Notes under the pieces: model-generated
The model's database searches: none
Seen by the model: only the letters and a program-made list of their open reading frames with translations
Told to the model about the DNA's origin: nothing
From: Variovorax ginsengisoli
GTDB lineage: Bacteria; Pseudomonadota; Gammaproteobacteria; Burkholderiales; Burkholderiaceae_C
Assembly (NCBI RefSeq): GCF_006438845.1
Contig: NZ_RCZJ01000003.1
Span: forward strand, 92,353 to 156,352
Direction of reading: 5' to 3'
DNA length: 64,000 bases
Part shown: in pieces, positions 25,605 to 34,307 of the stretch
How positions within the stretch are numbered: the stretch's first letter is position 1
Layout: each line of letters opens with the position of its first letter
Made by a program: the position numbers and the translations under genes

Positions 25605-26420
25605 CTATTCGGCGGCCGGCGGGGCCGTGTCGACGGCTTCGACGTCCGCGACGCGCGGCCCGGCGATTTCCATGCGCACGCGGCCCGGCGCCTTGCCGCG
25701 GCCGGTCGTCGTGCCAGGCTTGAGGTAGGCGTAGAGCTGCAGCACGGTCTTCACGTAGTTCTGCGTCTCGCGGTAATTGGGGATCTTGTTGCCGGCGCGC
25801 TGCACGGCACCTTCGCCGGCGTTGTAGGCAGCCAGGGCGAGTTCGATCTGGCCTTCGAACAGGTCGATCAAGTGGTCCAGATACCGGGCGCCCGCTGTGA
25901 TGTTGATGCGCGGGTCGAACAGCTTGGCTTCCTGGGTCTTGCGCTTGTCGCCGCGCACGCCGTAACGCTCGGCCGTGCCGGGCATCAGCTGCATCAGGCC
26001 GAGCGCACCCTTGGGCGACACGGCCCGCGCATCGAAGCCCGACTCGGTGGCGACCAGCGCCTGCAGCAGCTCGTAGTCGATCGAATGCGTGCGCGCAGCG
26101 TCGCGCAGTGCGGCCTTGGCCACCTTGTAGTTGGGCGATGCCTCGAAGAGCGCCAGCAGCGTCTGCGCGGCCGGGGTCACGCTGCCGCCGTTGGCACCCT
26201 TCGGCGCACGTGCGATGCCCAGCGGCGCGATGCCGTCCGCCGTGTCGAACTGTTGGCCACCCTTGAAGAACAGCTGGTAACGCTCGTCGAGCTTCTCGGC
26301 GGCGAAATGGGCCACGCCCTGCGCATCGACATAGCCGTAGATGTCGGCTGCGTGCGCGAACACCGGTGCAGCGATCAGCACGAGGCTCGCCAGCAAGGTT
26401 CGAAAGCGGAAGGCAGACAT
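25605..26420 (-). CDS. Lytic transglycosylase (SLT family)
   Basis: 271 aa periplasmic protein. Signal peptide about 1-25 (LLASLVLIAAPVFAHA). A short DUF4124-like segment (DIYGYVDAQGVAHFA) is followed by the SLT domain with catalytic Glu in ALVATESGFDARAVS, GALGLMQLMPGTAERYG, and NYRETQNYVKTV. It cuts peptidoglycan glycan strands giving 1,6-anhydro ends. The ATG at 26420 is used; a TTG just before it is the only upstream option. Lies between parE and parC with gaps of 33 and 40 nt. Confidence 0.92.
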   Translation of the reverse strand: MSAFRFRTLLASLVLIAAPVFAHAADIYGYVDAQGVAHFAAEKLDERYQLFFKGGQQFDTADGIAPLGIARAPKGANGGSVTPAAQTLLALFEASPNYKVAKAALRDAARTHSIDYELLQALVATESGFDARAVSPKGALGLMQLMPGTAERYGVRGDKRKTQEAKLFDPRINITAGARYLDHLIDLFEGQIELALAAYNAGEGAVQRAGNKIPNYRETQNYVKTVLQLYAYLKPGTTTGRGKAPGRVRMEIAGPRVADVEAVDTAPPAAE

Positions 26421-26460
26421 CAAGGGTTCGTTCGGTCGGTGGATTCGTCGATGAAAGCCG

Positions 26461-28437
26461 TCAGACGTCGATCTCGATGTCGTCGGCCCGGATCTCCATC
26501 AGCTCGCGGCGGGCGGCAGCCTCGCCCTTGCCCATCAGCTTGGTGATCTCGCCCTCGGTCTCGCCGAAAGCCAGCCGGCCGAGGCCGATCTTCAGCAAGC
26601 GGCGCGTATCGGGATTGAGCGTGGTTTCCCACAATTGTTCCGCGCTCATTTCGCCGAGGCCCTTGAAACGGCTGATGCTCCAGGCGCCTTCCTTGACGCC
26701 GTCCTTGCGCAGCTTGTCGAGCGTGGCGACCAGTTCGCCTTCGTCGAGTGCGTACACCTTGGAAGCGGGCTTCTTGCCGCGCGCCGGCGCATCGATGCGA
26801 AACAACGGCGGTTTCGCCACGTACACATGGCCAGCGTCGATCAGCTTGGGGAAATGGCGGAAGAAGAGCGTGAGCAGCAGCACCTGGATGTGCGAGCCGT
26901 CCACGTCGGCGTCCGACAGGATGCAGACCTTGCCGTAGCGCAGGCCGCTCATGTCGGGCGTGTCGTTGGGGCCGTGCGGGTCGACGCCGATGGCCACGGA
27001 GATGTCATGGATTTCGGTGTTGGCGAAGAGCCGGTCGCGTTCCACCTCCCAGGTGTTGAGCACCTTGCCGCGCAAGGGCAGTACGGCCTGCGACTCCTTG
27101 TCGCGGCCCATCTTGGCGCTGCCGCCGGCGGAGTCGCCCTCGACCAGGAAGACCTCGTTGTGGCGGATGTCCTTGCTCTCGCAGTCGGTCAGCTTGCCCG
27201 GCAGCACGGCCACACCGGAGCCCTTGCGCTTCTCGACCTTCTGGCCGGCCTTCTGGCGCGTTTGCGCCGCCTTGATGGCGAGTTCGGCCAGCTTCCTGCC
27301 GTAGTCGACGTGCTGATTGAGCCACAGCTCCAGGGCGGGGCGCACGAAGCTCGACACCAGGCGCACCGCGTCGCGCGAGTTGAGACGCTCCTTGATCTGT
27401 CCCTGGAACTGGGGGTCGAGCACCTTGGCGCTCAGCACGTAGCTGGCGCGCGCGAACACGTCTTCGGGCAGCAGCTTCACGCCCTTGGGCAGCAGCGAAT
27501 GGAACTCGATGAAACTCTTCACGGCGTTGAACAGGCCGTCGCGCAGCCCACTTTCATGGGTGCCGCCGGCGCTGGTCGGGATCAGGTTGACGTAGCTCTC
27601 GCGCACCGGCTGGCCGTCTTCGGTGAAGGCCACGCACCAGTCGGCGCCCTCGCCCTCGGCAAAGTTGTCGGCGTTCTTGTCGGCATGGCCAGCGCCTTCG
27701 AACAAGGGGATCACGGGCTCGCCATGCAGCGTCTGCATCAGGTAGTCGCGCAGGCCGCCCTTGTAGAGCCAGGTCTGGATTTCCTTGGTCTTCTCGACCA
27801 CGAGCGTCACGGTGACGCCCGGCATCAGCACGGCCTTGCTGCGCAGCAGGTGCGTCAGCTCGTGCATCGGCAGGGTCGCGACCTCGAAGTACTTGGCGTC
27901 GGGCCAGGCGCGCACCGTGGTGCCCTGCTTGCGGTCGCCGCCGGTCTGCGGACGGATCTCGAGCGCCTCGATCACGTCGCCCGCCGAGAAGGCCAGCTGG
28001 GCCACCGAGCCCTCGCGGTAAGAGACGACTTCGAGCCGCTTCGACAGCGCATTGGTCACGCTCACGCCCACGCCATGCAGCCCGCCTGAAAAACTGTAGG
28101 CGCCGCCCGAGCCCTTGTCGAACTTGCCGCCGGCGTGCAGCCGGGTAAAGACCAGCTCGACAACAGGCGCCTGCTCTTCCGGGTGCATGCCGAAGGGAAT
28201 CCCGCGGCCGTCGTCTTCGATGCTCACCGAGCCATCGGCGTGCAGCGTGACCTTGATCTTCTTGCCGTAGCCGGCGAGCGCCTCGTCGGCGGCGTTGTCG
28301 AGCACTTCCTGAATGATGTGCAGGGGGTTGTCGGTCCGGGTGTACATGCCCGGGCGCTGCTTGACCGGCTCGAGGCCCTTGAGGACACGGATCGAGCCTT
28401 CGGAATATGCGGGAGGGGTCTTGGGGGAAGTCGCCAT
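26461..28437 (-). CDS. parE: DNA topoisomerase IV subunit B
   Basis: 658 aa ATPase subunit. GHKL nucleotide site: DNAADEALAGYG, DDGRGIPFGMHPEEQ, YSFSGGLHGVGVSVTNALS. Toprim region: LVEGDSAGGSAKMGRDKESQ, PLRGKVLN and DADVDGSHIQVLLL metal motif. Length is as expected. First of the parE-slt-parC group. A TACAAT -10-like hexamer is at 28451-28446 on the minus strand, only 9 nt before the start codon, so the leader would be very short. Confidence 0.96.
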   Translation of the reverse strand: MATSPKTPPAYSEGSIRVLKGLEPVKQRPGMYTRTDNPLHIIQEVLDNAADEALAGYGKKIKVTLHADGSVSIEDDGRGIPFGMHPEEQAPVVELVFTRLHAGGKFDKGSGGAYSFSGGLHGVGVSVTNALSKRLEVVSYREGSVAQLAFSAGDVIEALEIRPQTGGDRKQGTTVRAWPDAKYFEVATLPMHELTHLLRSKAVLMPGVTVTLVVEKTKEIQTWLYKGGLRDYLMQTLHGEPVIPLFEGAGHADKNADNFAEGEGADWCVAFTEDGQPVRESYVNLIPTSAGGTHESGLRDGLFNAVKSFIEFHSLLPKGVKLLPEDVFARASYVLSAKVLDPQFQGQIKERLNSRDAVRLVSSFVRPALELWLNQHVDYGRKLAELAIKAAQTRQKAGQKVEKRKGSGVAVLPGKLTDCESKDIRHNEVFLVEGDSAGGSAKMGRDKESQAVLPLRGKVLNTWEVERDRLFANTEIHDISVAIGVDPHGPNDTPDMSGLRYGKVCILSDADVDGSHIQVLLLTLFFRHFPKLIDAGHVYVAKPPLFRIDAPARGKKPASKVYALDEGELVATLDKLRKDGVKEGAWSISRFKGLGEMSAEQLWETTLNPDTRRLLKIGLGRLAFGETEGEITKLMGKGEAAARRELMEIRADDIEIDV

Positions 28438-28604
28438 GGGGGCGGATTGTAGTGAGCGACGCCAGAAAGAACTGGATGCTCATACAGTAACTGCTGCATG
28501 CGGCGGGATTCATGCGCCACGGGCATCGCCGAGTGGTACGAATATCAACAATGCCGCCCGCCGAGGCGACAGCGAGCGGCCTGCCGATTGGCTACATTCG
28601 CTGG

Positions 28605-29828
28605 ATGTCCTCACCCGCTCCCGCCCTTTCACTGAAGCAGGTGCTCATCTGCGGCGCCCTGATCGTCACGCTGTCGATGGGCATCCGACACGGCTTCGGT
28701 CTCTGGCTGCAGCCGATCACCCAGGAGCAGGGATGGACCCGGCAGACTTTTTCGCTCGCCATCGCCATCCAGAATCTTTCGTGGGGCGTCATGGGCGTGT
28801 TCGCGGGCATGCTGGCCGACCGGCTGGGCGCTTTCCGGGTGCTTCTCATCGGCACTGTGCTCTATGCGCTGGGCCTGGCCGGGATGGCCCTGTCGCCGAC
28901 GCCACTGACCTTTGCGCTGACGGCCGGCGTGCTGATCGGGGCGGCGCAGGCCGGCACCACCTACGCGGTGATCTACGGCGTGATCGGCCGGCAGATTCCG
29001 GCGGAACGGCGTTCGTGGGCGATGGGCGTGACCGCGGCGGCCGGGTCCTTCGGTCAGTTCCTGATGGTGCCGATCGAAGGCCAGTTGATCACGCGGCTCG
29101 GCTGGCACACCGCATTGATGGCGTTGGCGGCCGTGGTGCTGCTCATCGTGCCGATGGCGTTCGGCCTGCGCGAACCGCGCGCCACGGGAACGGCCGCAGG
29201 TGGCGCACGGCGCGACCAGACCATCGTCCAGGCCGTGATCGAGGCCTTCAAGTACCCGAGCTTCGGCCTGCTGATGGCCGGCTACTTCGTGTGCGGTTTT
29301 CAGGTGGTGTTCATCGGCGTGCACATGCCCAGCTACCTGAAGGACAAGGGCCTGTCGCCCGAGGTCGCCAGCTACGCGCTGGCGCTGATCGGGCTCTTCA
29401 ACGTCTTCGGCACGTATGCGGCGGGCACGCTGGGCCAGCGCCTGGCCAAGCGGAAAATCCTGGCCGTCATCTATTTCGGACGGGCCATCGCGATCTCGAT
29501 TTTTCTGATCGTGCCGCTGTCGCCGCTGTCGGTCTATGTGTTTGCCAGCGTGATGGGCCTGCTGTGGCTGTCGACCATCCCGCCGACCAATGCGCTGGTG
29601 GCGCAGATCTTCGGCGTGGCCCATCTGTCGATGCTCAGCGGCTTCGTCTTCCTCGGCCACCAGGTGGGTTCGTTCCTCGGCGTGTGGCTGGGCGGCTTCT
29701 TGTACGACCGCACCGGCAGCTACGACGTGGTCTGGTACATCGCGATCGCGCTCGGCGTGTTCGCGGCCTTGATCAACCTGCCGGTCCGCGAGAGCGCCAT
29801 CGCCCGCCCGGTGCCGCAGCCGGCCTGA
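28605..29828 (+). CDS. MFS transporter
   Basis: 407 aa, about 12 membrane helices. The first helix follows LKQVLICGALIVTLSMGIRH, then WGVMGVFAGMLADRLG (loop 2-3 A motif), FALTAGVLIGAAQAGTTYAV and GLLWLSTIPPTNALVAQIFG. The group resembles oxalate/formate or monocarboxylate antiporter-like MFS proteins; its substrate is not known. The ATG at 28605 is preferred to one at 28512 because the added N-terminus has no helix and overlaps the parE promoter area. The next gene follows 14 nt downstream. Confidence 0.86.
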   Translation: MSSPAPALSLKQVLICGALIVTLSMGIRHGFGLWLQPITQEQGWTRQTFSLAIAIQNLSWGVMGVFAGMLADRLGAFRVLLIGTVLYALGLAGMALSPTPLTFALTAGVLIGAAQAGTTYAVIYGVIGRQIPAERRSWAMGVTAAAGSFGQFLMVPIEGQLITRLGWHTALMALAAVVLLIVPMAFGLREPRATGTAAGGARRDQTIVQAVIEAFKYPSFGLLMAGYFVCGFQVVFIGVHMPSYLKDKGLSPEVASYALALIGLFNVFGTYAAGTLGQRLAKRKILAVIYFGRAIAISIFLIVPLSPLSVYVFASVMGLLWLSTIPPTNALVAQIFGVAHLSMLSGFVFLGHQVGSFLGVWLGGFLYDRTGSYDVVWYIAIALGVFAALINLPVRESAIARPVPQPA

Positions 29829-29841
29829 GCACACGGCTGCC

Positions 29842-29982
29842 ATGACATCCGCGCACCGCCATCGTCTGCTGCAGGCCGCCGGCTTCGCCTTGGTGCTGGC
29901 CGTGCTCGGCGGCGTGTTTCTGATGTACACCCGCCCGGCCTTCATGGTCACCATGATCGATCAGCTCTGGGCCTGCTTTTGA
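29842..29982 (+). CDS. Small single-helix membrane protein, 46 aa
   Basis: Short protein with one predicted membrane helix (AAGFALVLAVLGGVFLMY) and a short periplasmic or cytoplasmic tail ending DQLWACF. Its stop overlaps the start of the methyltransferase gene by 4 nt (TTGA), a sign of a real coupled gene. It lies between the MFS gene and the methyltransferase on the same strand. Unknown function; the pattern with an aromatic-Cys end may be recognisable in relatives. Confidence 0.6.
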   Translation: MTSAHRHRLLQAAGFALVLAVLGGVFLMYTRPAFMVTMIDQLWACF

Positions 29983-30560
29983 CCTCGCCGAGGCCGCCTG
30001 CGCCGCTCCATCCGCCCTCTGCCTGGATCGCGCGATGGACCCATCTGGCACGGCGCGGCGGCACGGTGCTGGACGTGGCTTGCGGGACCGGCCGCCATGC
30101 CTATTGGCTGCATGACGAGGGATTTCGAGTCACGGGCGTCGACCGTGCGCCCGAAGCGCTGGCCGTCCTGCAACCCCTGCGGGAGGCAGGCGCGGAGATC
30201 GTCGAGGCCGACATCGAATCGGGCCCCTGGCCATTCGGCGAGCGAACTTTCGATGCCGTGATCGTCGCCAATTACCTCTGGCGCCCGCGGCTGCCCGACA
30301 TCGTGGCCGCAGTCGCACCAGGGGGCGTCTTGCTGTATGAAACCTTCGCCGCCGGCAATGAGACCGTCGGCCGGCCCTCGCGCCCCGACTTCCTGCTCCA
30401 GCCCGGCGAACTCCTCGATGCCTGCGCCAGGCTTCATGTGGTCGCCTACGAAAACGGCTGTCTGGAAACGCCACCCCGTTTCGTGCAGCGCATCGCCGCC
30501 ATCCGACAAACCGGATCGCCCGTACTGGCGGCGCTCGGCGGCGCCACGGCCAATCGGTAG
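29979..30560 (+). CDS. Class I SAM-dependent methyltransferase
   Basis: 193 aa. Motif I is [15 protein letters not shown], the acidic end of strand 2 is [11 protein letters not shown], and the post-motif [15 protein letters not shown] ends in the active strand. Small-molecule or lipid methyltransferase, similar to the UbiE/Tam-like families; substrate unknown. The TTG start at 29979 ([12 protein letters not shown]) is the only initiation codon in frame near the overlap with the small membrane protein. dapA follows. Confidence 0.83.
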   Translation: MTSPRPPAPLHPPSAWIARWTHLARRGGTVLDVACGTGRHAYWLHDEGFRVTGVDRAPEALAVLQPLREAGAEIVEADIESGPWPFGERTFDAVIVANYLWRPRLPDIVAAVAPGGVLLYETFAAGNETVGRPSRPDFLLQPGELLDACARLHVVAYENGCLETPPRFVQRIAAIRQTGSPVLAALGGATANR

Positions 30561-30563
30561 AAT
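30558..30563 (+). promoter_or_regulatory. Putative -10 box (TAGAAT) of dapA
   Basis: TAGAAT 35 nt upstream of the preferred TTG start of dapA. No good -35 element is visible, so the call is weak; it would leave the ATG at 30562 inside the promoter. Confidence 0.3.
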
Positions 30564-30597
30564 GTCCGGTTTCGTCCAACCGACAAAAGAGACCCCC

Positions 30598-31488
30598 TTG
30601 GAGCAACTCACAGGCAGCATCGTCGCGCTCGCCACGCCGATGCATGAAGACGGCAGCGTCGACTATCCCGCCCTGCGCCGGCTGATCGATTGGCACATCG
30701 ACGAAGGCACCGACTGCCTGGGCGTGGTCGGAACCACCGGCGAATCGCCCACGGTCGACGTCGAAGAGCATTGCGAAATCATCCGCGTGTCGGTCGAACA
30801 GGCCAAGGGTCGCGTTCCGGTGATGGCAGGCTGCGGCGCCAATTCCACCAAGGAGGCGATCGAGCTTGCCAAGTTCGCCAAGGGCGTCGGCGCCGACACC
30901 CAGCTGCAGGTCGTGCCCTACTACAACAAGCCGACGCAAGAGGGGCAGTACCAGCACTTCAAGGCCATTGCCGAAGCGGTCGGCGATCTGCCCGTGGTGC
31001 TCTACAACGTGCCGGGGCGCACTGTGGCCGATATGGCGCACGACACCGTGCTGCGCCTGGCCCAGGTGCCCGGGATCATCGGCATCAAGGAAGCCACCGG
31101 CAACATCGAACGCGCCCAATGGCTGATTCGCGATCTGCCCAAGCGTTTCGCGGTCTATTCCGGCGACGATCCGACGGCTGTCGCACTCATGCTGTGCGGT
31201 GGCCAGGGCAACATCAGCGTCACGGCCAACATCGCGCCGCGCAAGATGCACGAACTTTGCGTTGCCGCCATTGCTGGCGACGTCGCCACCGCGATGCGTC
31301 TGCAGTTCGAGCTGATGCCGGTACACCGCAACCTGTTCGTGGAACCCAATCCGATTCCGCTGAAGTGGGCCATGGAACGCATGGGCTTGTGCGGCGGCAC
31401 GATGCGCCTGCCGCTCACGAAGCTTGGCGAAGCCAGCCAGCCGGTGGTTGAGGCCGCGCTGCGCGCCACCGGATTGCTCAAGGACTGA
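30598..31488 (+). CDS. dapA: 4-hydroxy-tetrahydrodipicolinate synthase
   Basis: 296 aa. Condenses pyruvate with aspartate semialdehyde in lysine and diaminopimelate synthesis. All landmarks are present: T46-T47 in GTTGES, Y136 in VLYNVPGR with R141, and Schiff-base K164 in GIKEAT. The TTG start is preferred because the N-terminus [15 protein letters not shown] then aligns with the family start and the protein has the usual length; an in-frame ATG at 30562 would add 12 residues over the likely -10 box. bamC follows downstream, a common pairing in proteobacteria. Confidence 0.95.
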   Translation: MEQLTGSIVALATPMHEDGSVDYPALRRLIDWHIDEGTDCLGVVGTTGESPTVDVEEHCEIIRVSVEQAKGRVPVMAGCGANSTKEAIELAKFAKGVGADTQLQVVPYYNKPTQEGQYQHFKAIAEAVGDLPVVLYNVPGRTVADMAHDTVLRLAQVPGIIGIKEATGNIERAQWLIRDLPKRFAVYSGDDPTAVALMLCGGQGNISVTANIAPRKMHELCVAAIAGDVATAMRLQFELMPVHRNLFVEPNPIPLKWAMERMGLCGGTMRLPLTKLGEASQPVVEAALRATGLLKD

Positions 31489-31522
31489 CCTGCCTTTCAC
31501 CGCATGCGCAACCTTTTGCGCC

Positions 31523-31554
31523 GGCCCGACTCCGACAGGTCGGCCGCTGCGGCC
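31523..31554 (+). promoter_or_regulatory. Overlapping hairpins between dapA and bamC
   Basis: GGCC-C-GAC / GTCGGCC (31523-31530 with 31539-31545, loop of 8) and GGCCG-CTG-CGGCC (31542-31554) share bases, so only one can form. TTCGTT follows but is not a good U-tract. May be an attenuator or only GC-rich chance structure. Confidence 0.25.
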
Positions 31555-31591
31555 TTCGTTTGATCGAACCATTCCACCAAGGAAGACGACG

Positions 31592-32680
31592 TTGAAGAAT
31601 TTTTCGCGATTCGCACTGCTGGCCCTCATTGCCAGCCTGGCTGCCTGCTCCGTCTTCGAGAGCGACAAGATCGACTACAAGAGCGCCGGCAAGGCCCCTT
31701 CGCTCGAAGTCCCGCCCGACCTGACGCAGTTGTCGCGCGAGAACCGCTATGCGGTGCCCGGCGGCGCCGTCTCGGCCAACAGCTTCCAGGCGGGCAAGGC
31801 CGACGCGCCGGGCGTGCCGACGGCGGTTGCCGCGCTGGGCGACGTGCGCATGGAGCGGTCTGGCAACCAGCGCTGGATCGTGGTCAGTCGCCCGGCCGAT
31901 CAGGTCTGGGAACCGGTCCGCGACTTCTGGCAGGAAAACGGATTCTTGCTGACGACCGACCAGCGCAACCTCGGCATCATGGAGACCGATTGGGCTGAAA
32001 ACCGTGCCAAGCTGCCGCAGGACATCATCCGCGGCACGCTGGGCAAGCTGCTCGATTCGATTTACTCGACAGGCGAACTCGATCGCTTCCGCACCCGCCT
32101 GGAGCGCACCCCCAACGGCACCGAAATCTACGTCAGCCACCGCGGCATGGCCGAGGTCTACAGTGACGCTCGCAAGGAGCAGACCGTCTGGCAACCGCGC
32201 CCGAGCGACCCTGAACTCGAGACCGAATTCCTGCGCCGCCTGATGGTCAAGCTGGGCGTCTCGCAAGAGCAGTCCAAGGCGCTGACGGCGAGTGCCGCCC
32301 CGGCATCGACGGCCGCACGCGTGGCCACGATCGACGGCCGTCCTGCGGTTCAGATCAACGACGGCTTCGACCGCGCATGGCGCCGTGTCGGTCTGGCACT
32401 CGACCGCACCGGCTTCACCGTGGAAGACCGTGACCGCAGCGCCGGGACCTACTTCGTGCGCTACGTCACGCCCAATCCCGACAAGAGCGAGCCCGGTCTG
32501 TTCTCGAAGCTCTTGAACCTCGGCCGTGCAGCCAAGGATGAGTCGCCGCTCAAGTTCCGCATCCTGGTCAAGAGTCAGGGTGAGACCAGCACGGTCTCCG
32601 TGTTGAACGAGGCCGGCGCGCCCGATGCAACGGCCAATGCGCAGCGCATCGTTCAGGTCATTGCCGACGACCTGAAGTAA
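31592..32680 (+). CDS. bamC: Outer-membrane assembly factor BamC (lipoprotein)
   Basis: 362 aa. Lipoprotein signal with lipobox ALIASLAAC, modified Cys at residue 19. The N-terminal unstructured segment (KIDYKSAGKAPSLEVPPDL) is the BamC part that contacts BamD; two helix-grip domains follow, including VWEPVRDFWQENGF and AWRRVGLALDRTGF. Acts in the Bam complex inserting beta-barrel proteins. TTG start at 31592 has GGAAG six nt upstream; the longer frame back to 31424 would run through dapA. Partners BamB (47566) and BamD (59100) are in the window; BamA and BamE are not. Confidence 0.92.
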   Translation: MKNFSRFALLALIASLAACSVFESDKIDYKSAGKAPSLEVPPDLTQLSRENRYAVPGGAVSANSFQAGKADAPGVPTAVAALGDVRMERSGNQRWIVVSRPADQVWEPVRDFWQENGFLLTTDQRNLGIMETDWAENRAKLPQDIIRGTLGKLLDSIYSTGELDRFRTRLERTPNGTEIYVSHRGMAEVYSDARKEQTVWQPRPSDPELETEFLRRLMVKLGVSQEQSKALTASAAPASTAARVATIDGRPAVQINDGFDRAWRRVGLALDRTGFTVEDRDRSAGTYFVRYVTPNPDKSEPGLFSKLLNLGRAAKDESPLKFRILVKSQGETSTVSVLNEAGAPDATANAQRIVQVIADDLK

Positions 32681-32697
32681 GCGAGCCAGCGGCAAGG

Positions 32698-33474
32698 ATG
32701 CTGCGTTTTCGAAGTCTGGGAAGCGGCAGCACCGGCAACGCCACGCTGGTCGAGGCCAGCAGCGGAGGGCACACCTCCAGGCTGCTGGTCGACTGTGGCT
32801 TCACGCTCAAGCATCTCGACGCGAGACTGGCTCGCGTCGGGCTCCTGGCGAGCGACATCGACGCGGTCTTCATCACCCACGAGCATGGCGACCACATTGG
32901 CTGCGCGCACGCGCTGTCGCGTCGCCAGAAGCTACCGGTGTGGATGAGCGAAGGCACGTGGCTCGCGACCGGTGGGCACGATTTCGAAGGACGGCTCCAC
33001 CTGGCCCGCGACGGCGCGGAGATTGCGGTCGGCGAGCTCGCGGTACAGCCTTTCACCGTGCCGCACGACGCCCGAGAGCCGCTGCAGCTGCGCTGCACCG
33101 ACGGCGCTCGCAGCCTTGGAATCCTCACCGACCTCGGCCATTCGACACCGCACGTGCTCGCACGCCTGGCTGGCCTGGACGCGTTGCTGCTCGAGTGCAA
33201 CCACGACAGCGACATGCTCGCGGCCTCTGCTTATCCGGCTTTTTTGAAGCTGCGGGTGGGAGGCAACTATGGTCATTTGTCGAACGCGGCTGCAGCGGCG
33301 ATCGCGCGCACCGTGCATCACGGGGGGCTGCGCCATGTCGTGGCGGCACACCTCAGCGAACAGAACAACCGGCCCGAGTTGGTGCGCCGCGCGCTGGCGG
33401 AGGCACTGGGCGCGCACGAGGACGAGATGCTGACAGCCACTGCCGCCGACGGTTCGCCCTGGCTGGACGCCTGA
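32698..33474 (+). CDS. MBL-fold metallohydrolase (WalJ/YycJ-like)
   Basis: 258 aa. Begins LRFRSLGSGSTGNATLVEAS and has H61-x-H63-x-D65-H66 (THEHGDHIG), the FTVPHDA segment, and GNYGHLSNAAAA and HLSEQNNRPELV near the end. This is the YycJ/WalJ-like family, associated with nuclease or cell-wall related roles. It is 17 nt behind bamC on the same strand; its stop is followed by the convergent rlmB. Confidence 0.88.
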   Translation: MLRFRSLGSGSTGNATLVEASSGGHTSRLLVDCGFTLKHLDARLARVGLLASDIDAVFITHEHGDHIGCAHALSRRQKLPVWMSEGTWLATGGHDFEGRLHLARDGAEIAVGELAVQPFTVPHDAREPLQLRCTDGARSLGILTDLGHSTPHVLARLAGLDALLLECNHDSDMLAASAYPAFLKLRVGGNYGHLSNAAAAAIARTVHHGGLRHVVAAHLSEQNNRPELVRRALAEALGAHEDEMLTATAADGSPWLDA

Positions 33475-33518
33475 AGCAGCGCCTTCCCGCGACGGCTGCG
33501 ACGCGCGCGACCCGCTGC

Positions 33519-34274
33519 TCAGGCCGTGCCGGGTGCCCGCTGCCGCATCGCCTCGTACAGGCAGATGCCGCTGGCCACCGAGACATTCAGGCTTTCCACC
33601 GCGCCCATCATCGGGATGCTGATGAGCGCGTCGCAGCTTTTGCGCGTGAGTTGGCGCATGCCGGTGCCCTCGGCCCCGAGTACCAGGGCCAGAGGGCGCT
33701 TCAGATCGCTCTGGTAGAGCGTGCCGGGTGCGTCGTCGCTGGTGCCGACGCACCAGATGCTGCGCTCCTTGAGTTCGCCGAGCGTACGGGCCAGGTTCGT
33801 CACCATGAAGTACGGCACCGTCTCGGCGGCGCCGCTGGCGACCTTGGCGACGGTGGCGTTGATGCCGGCCGCATGGTCCTTGGGTGCGATCACCGCGTGC
33901 GCGCCGGCACCGTCGGCCACGCGGAGGCAGGCGCCGAGGTTGTGGGGATCGGTCACGCCATCGAGCACGAGCAGAAGCGGCATGGTGCCTGCGGCCTCGA
34001 GTCCTTCGAGCAGTTCATCGATCGAATGGGTCTGCGGGATGTGCTCGACGCGGGCGGCGACGCCCTGGTGGCCGTGGCTGCCGCTCAGCTTCGAGAGGCG
34101 CAGGCCGTCGGCCTCGACCAGTCGCACGCCGGCATCTTGCGCACGTGCCTTGAACTGCTGCATGCGCGCGTCGCGGCGGCTGGCGTCGAAGAGCACCTCG
34201 ATCACCGACTTCGGCGCGGTCTTGAGACGCACGCCCACGGCATGGAAGCCGAAGATCACTTTAGGGGAAGACAT
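33519..34274 (-). CDS. rlmB: 23S rRNA (guanosine-2'-O)-methyltransferase RlmB
   Basis: 251 aa SPOUT methyltransferase modifying G2251 of 23S rRNA. An N-terminal substrate-binding domain (IFGFHAVGVRL) precedes the knotted domain with LLVLDGVTDPHNLGACLR (motif 1), LALVLGAEGTGMRQL (motif 2) and SIPMMGAVESLNVSVASG (motif 3). Full length for the family. Convergent with the WalJ-like gene. Confidence 0.95.
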   Translation of the reverse strand: MSSPKVIFGFHAVGVRLKTAPKSVIEVLFDASRRDARMQQFKARAQDAGVRLVEADGLRLSKLSGSHGHQGVAARVEHIPQTHSIDELLEGLEAAGTMPLLLVLDGVTDPHNLGACLRVADGAGAHAVIAPKDHAAGINATVAKVASGAAETVPYFMVTNLARTLGELKERSIWCVGTSDDAPGTLYQSDLKRPLALVLGAEGTGMRQLTRKSCDALISIPMMGAVESLNVSVASGICLYEAMRQRAPGTA

Positions 34275-34307
34275 CCTCTGATTATCGAGGGCACGGCGCC
34301 CTCGCCT

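Noticed and set aside
28512..28604. N-terminal extension of the MFS transporter
   Set aside because: It has no hydrophobic or conserved character and overlaps the divergent parE upstream region; start set at 28605.
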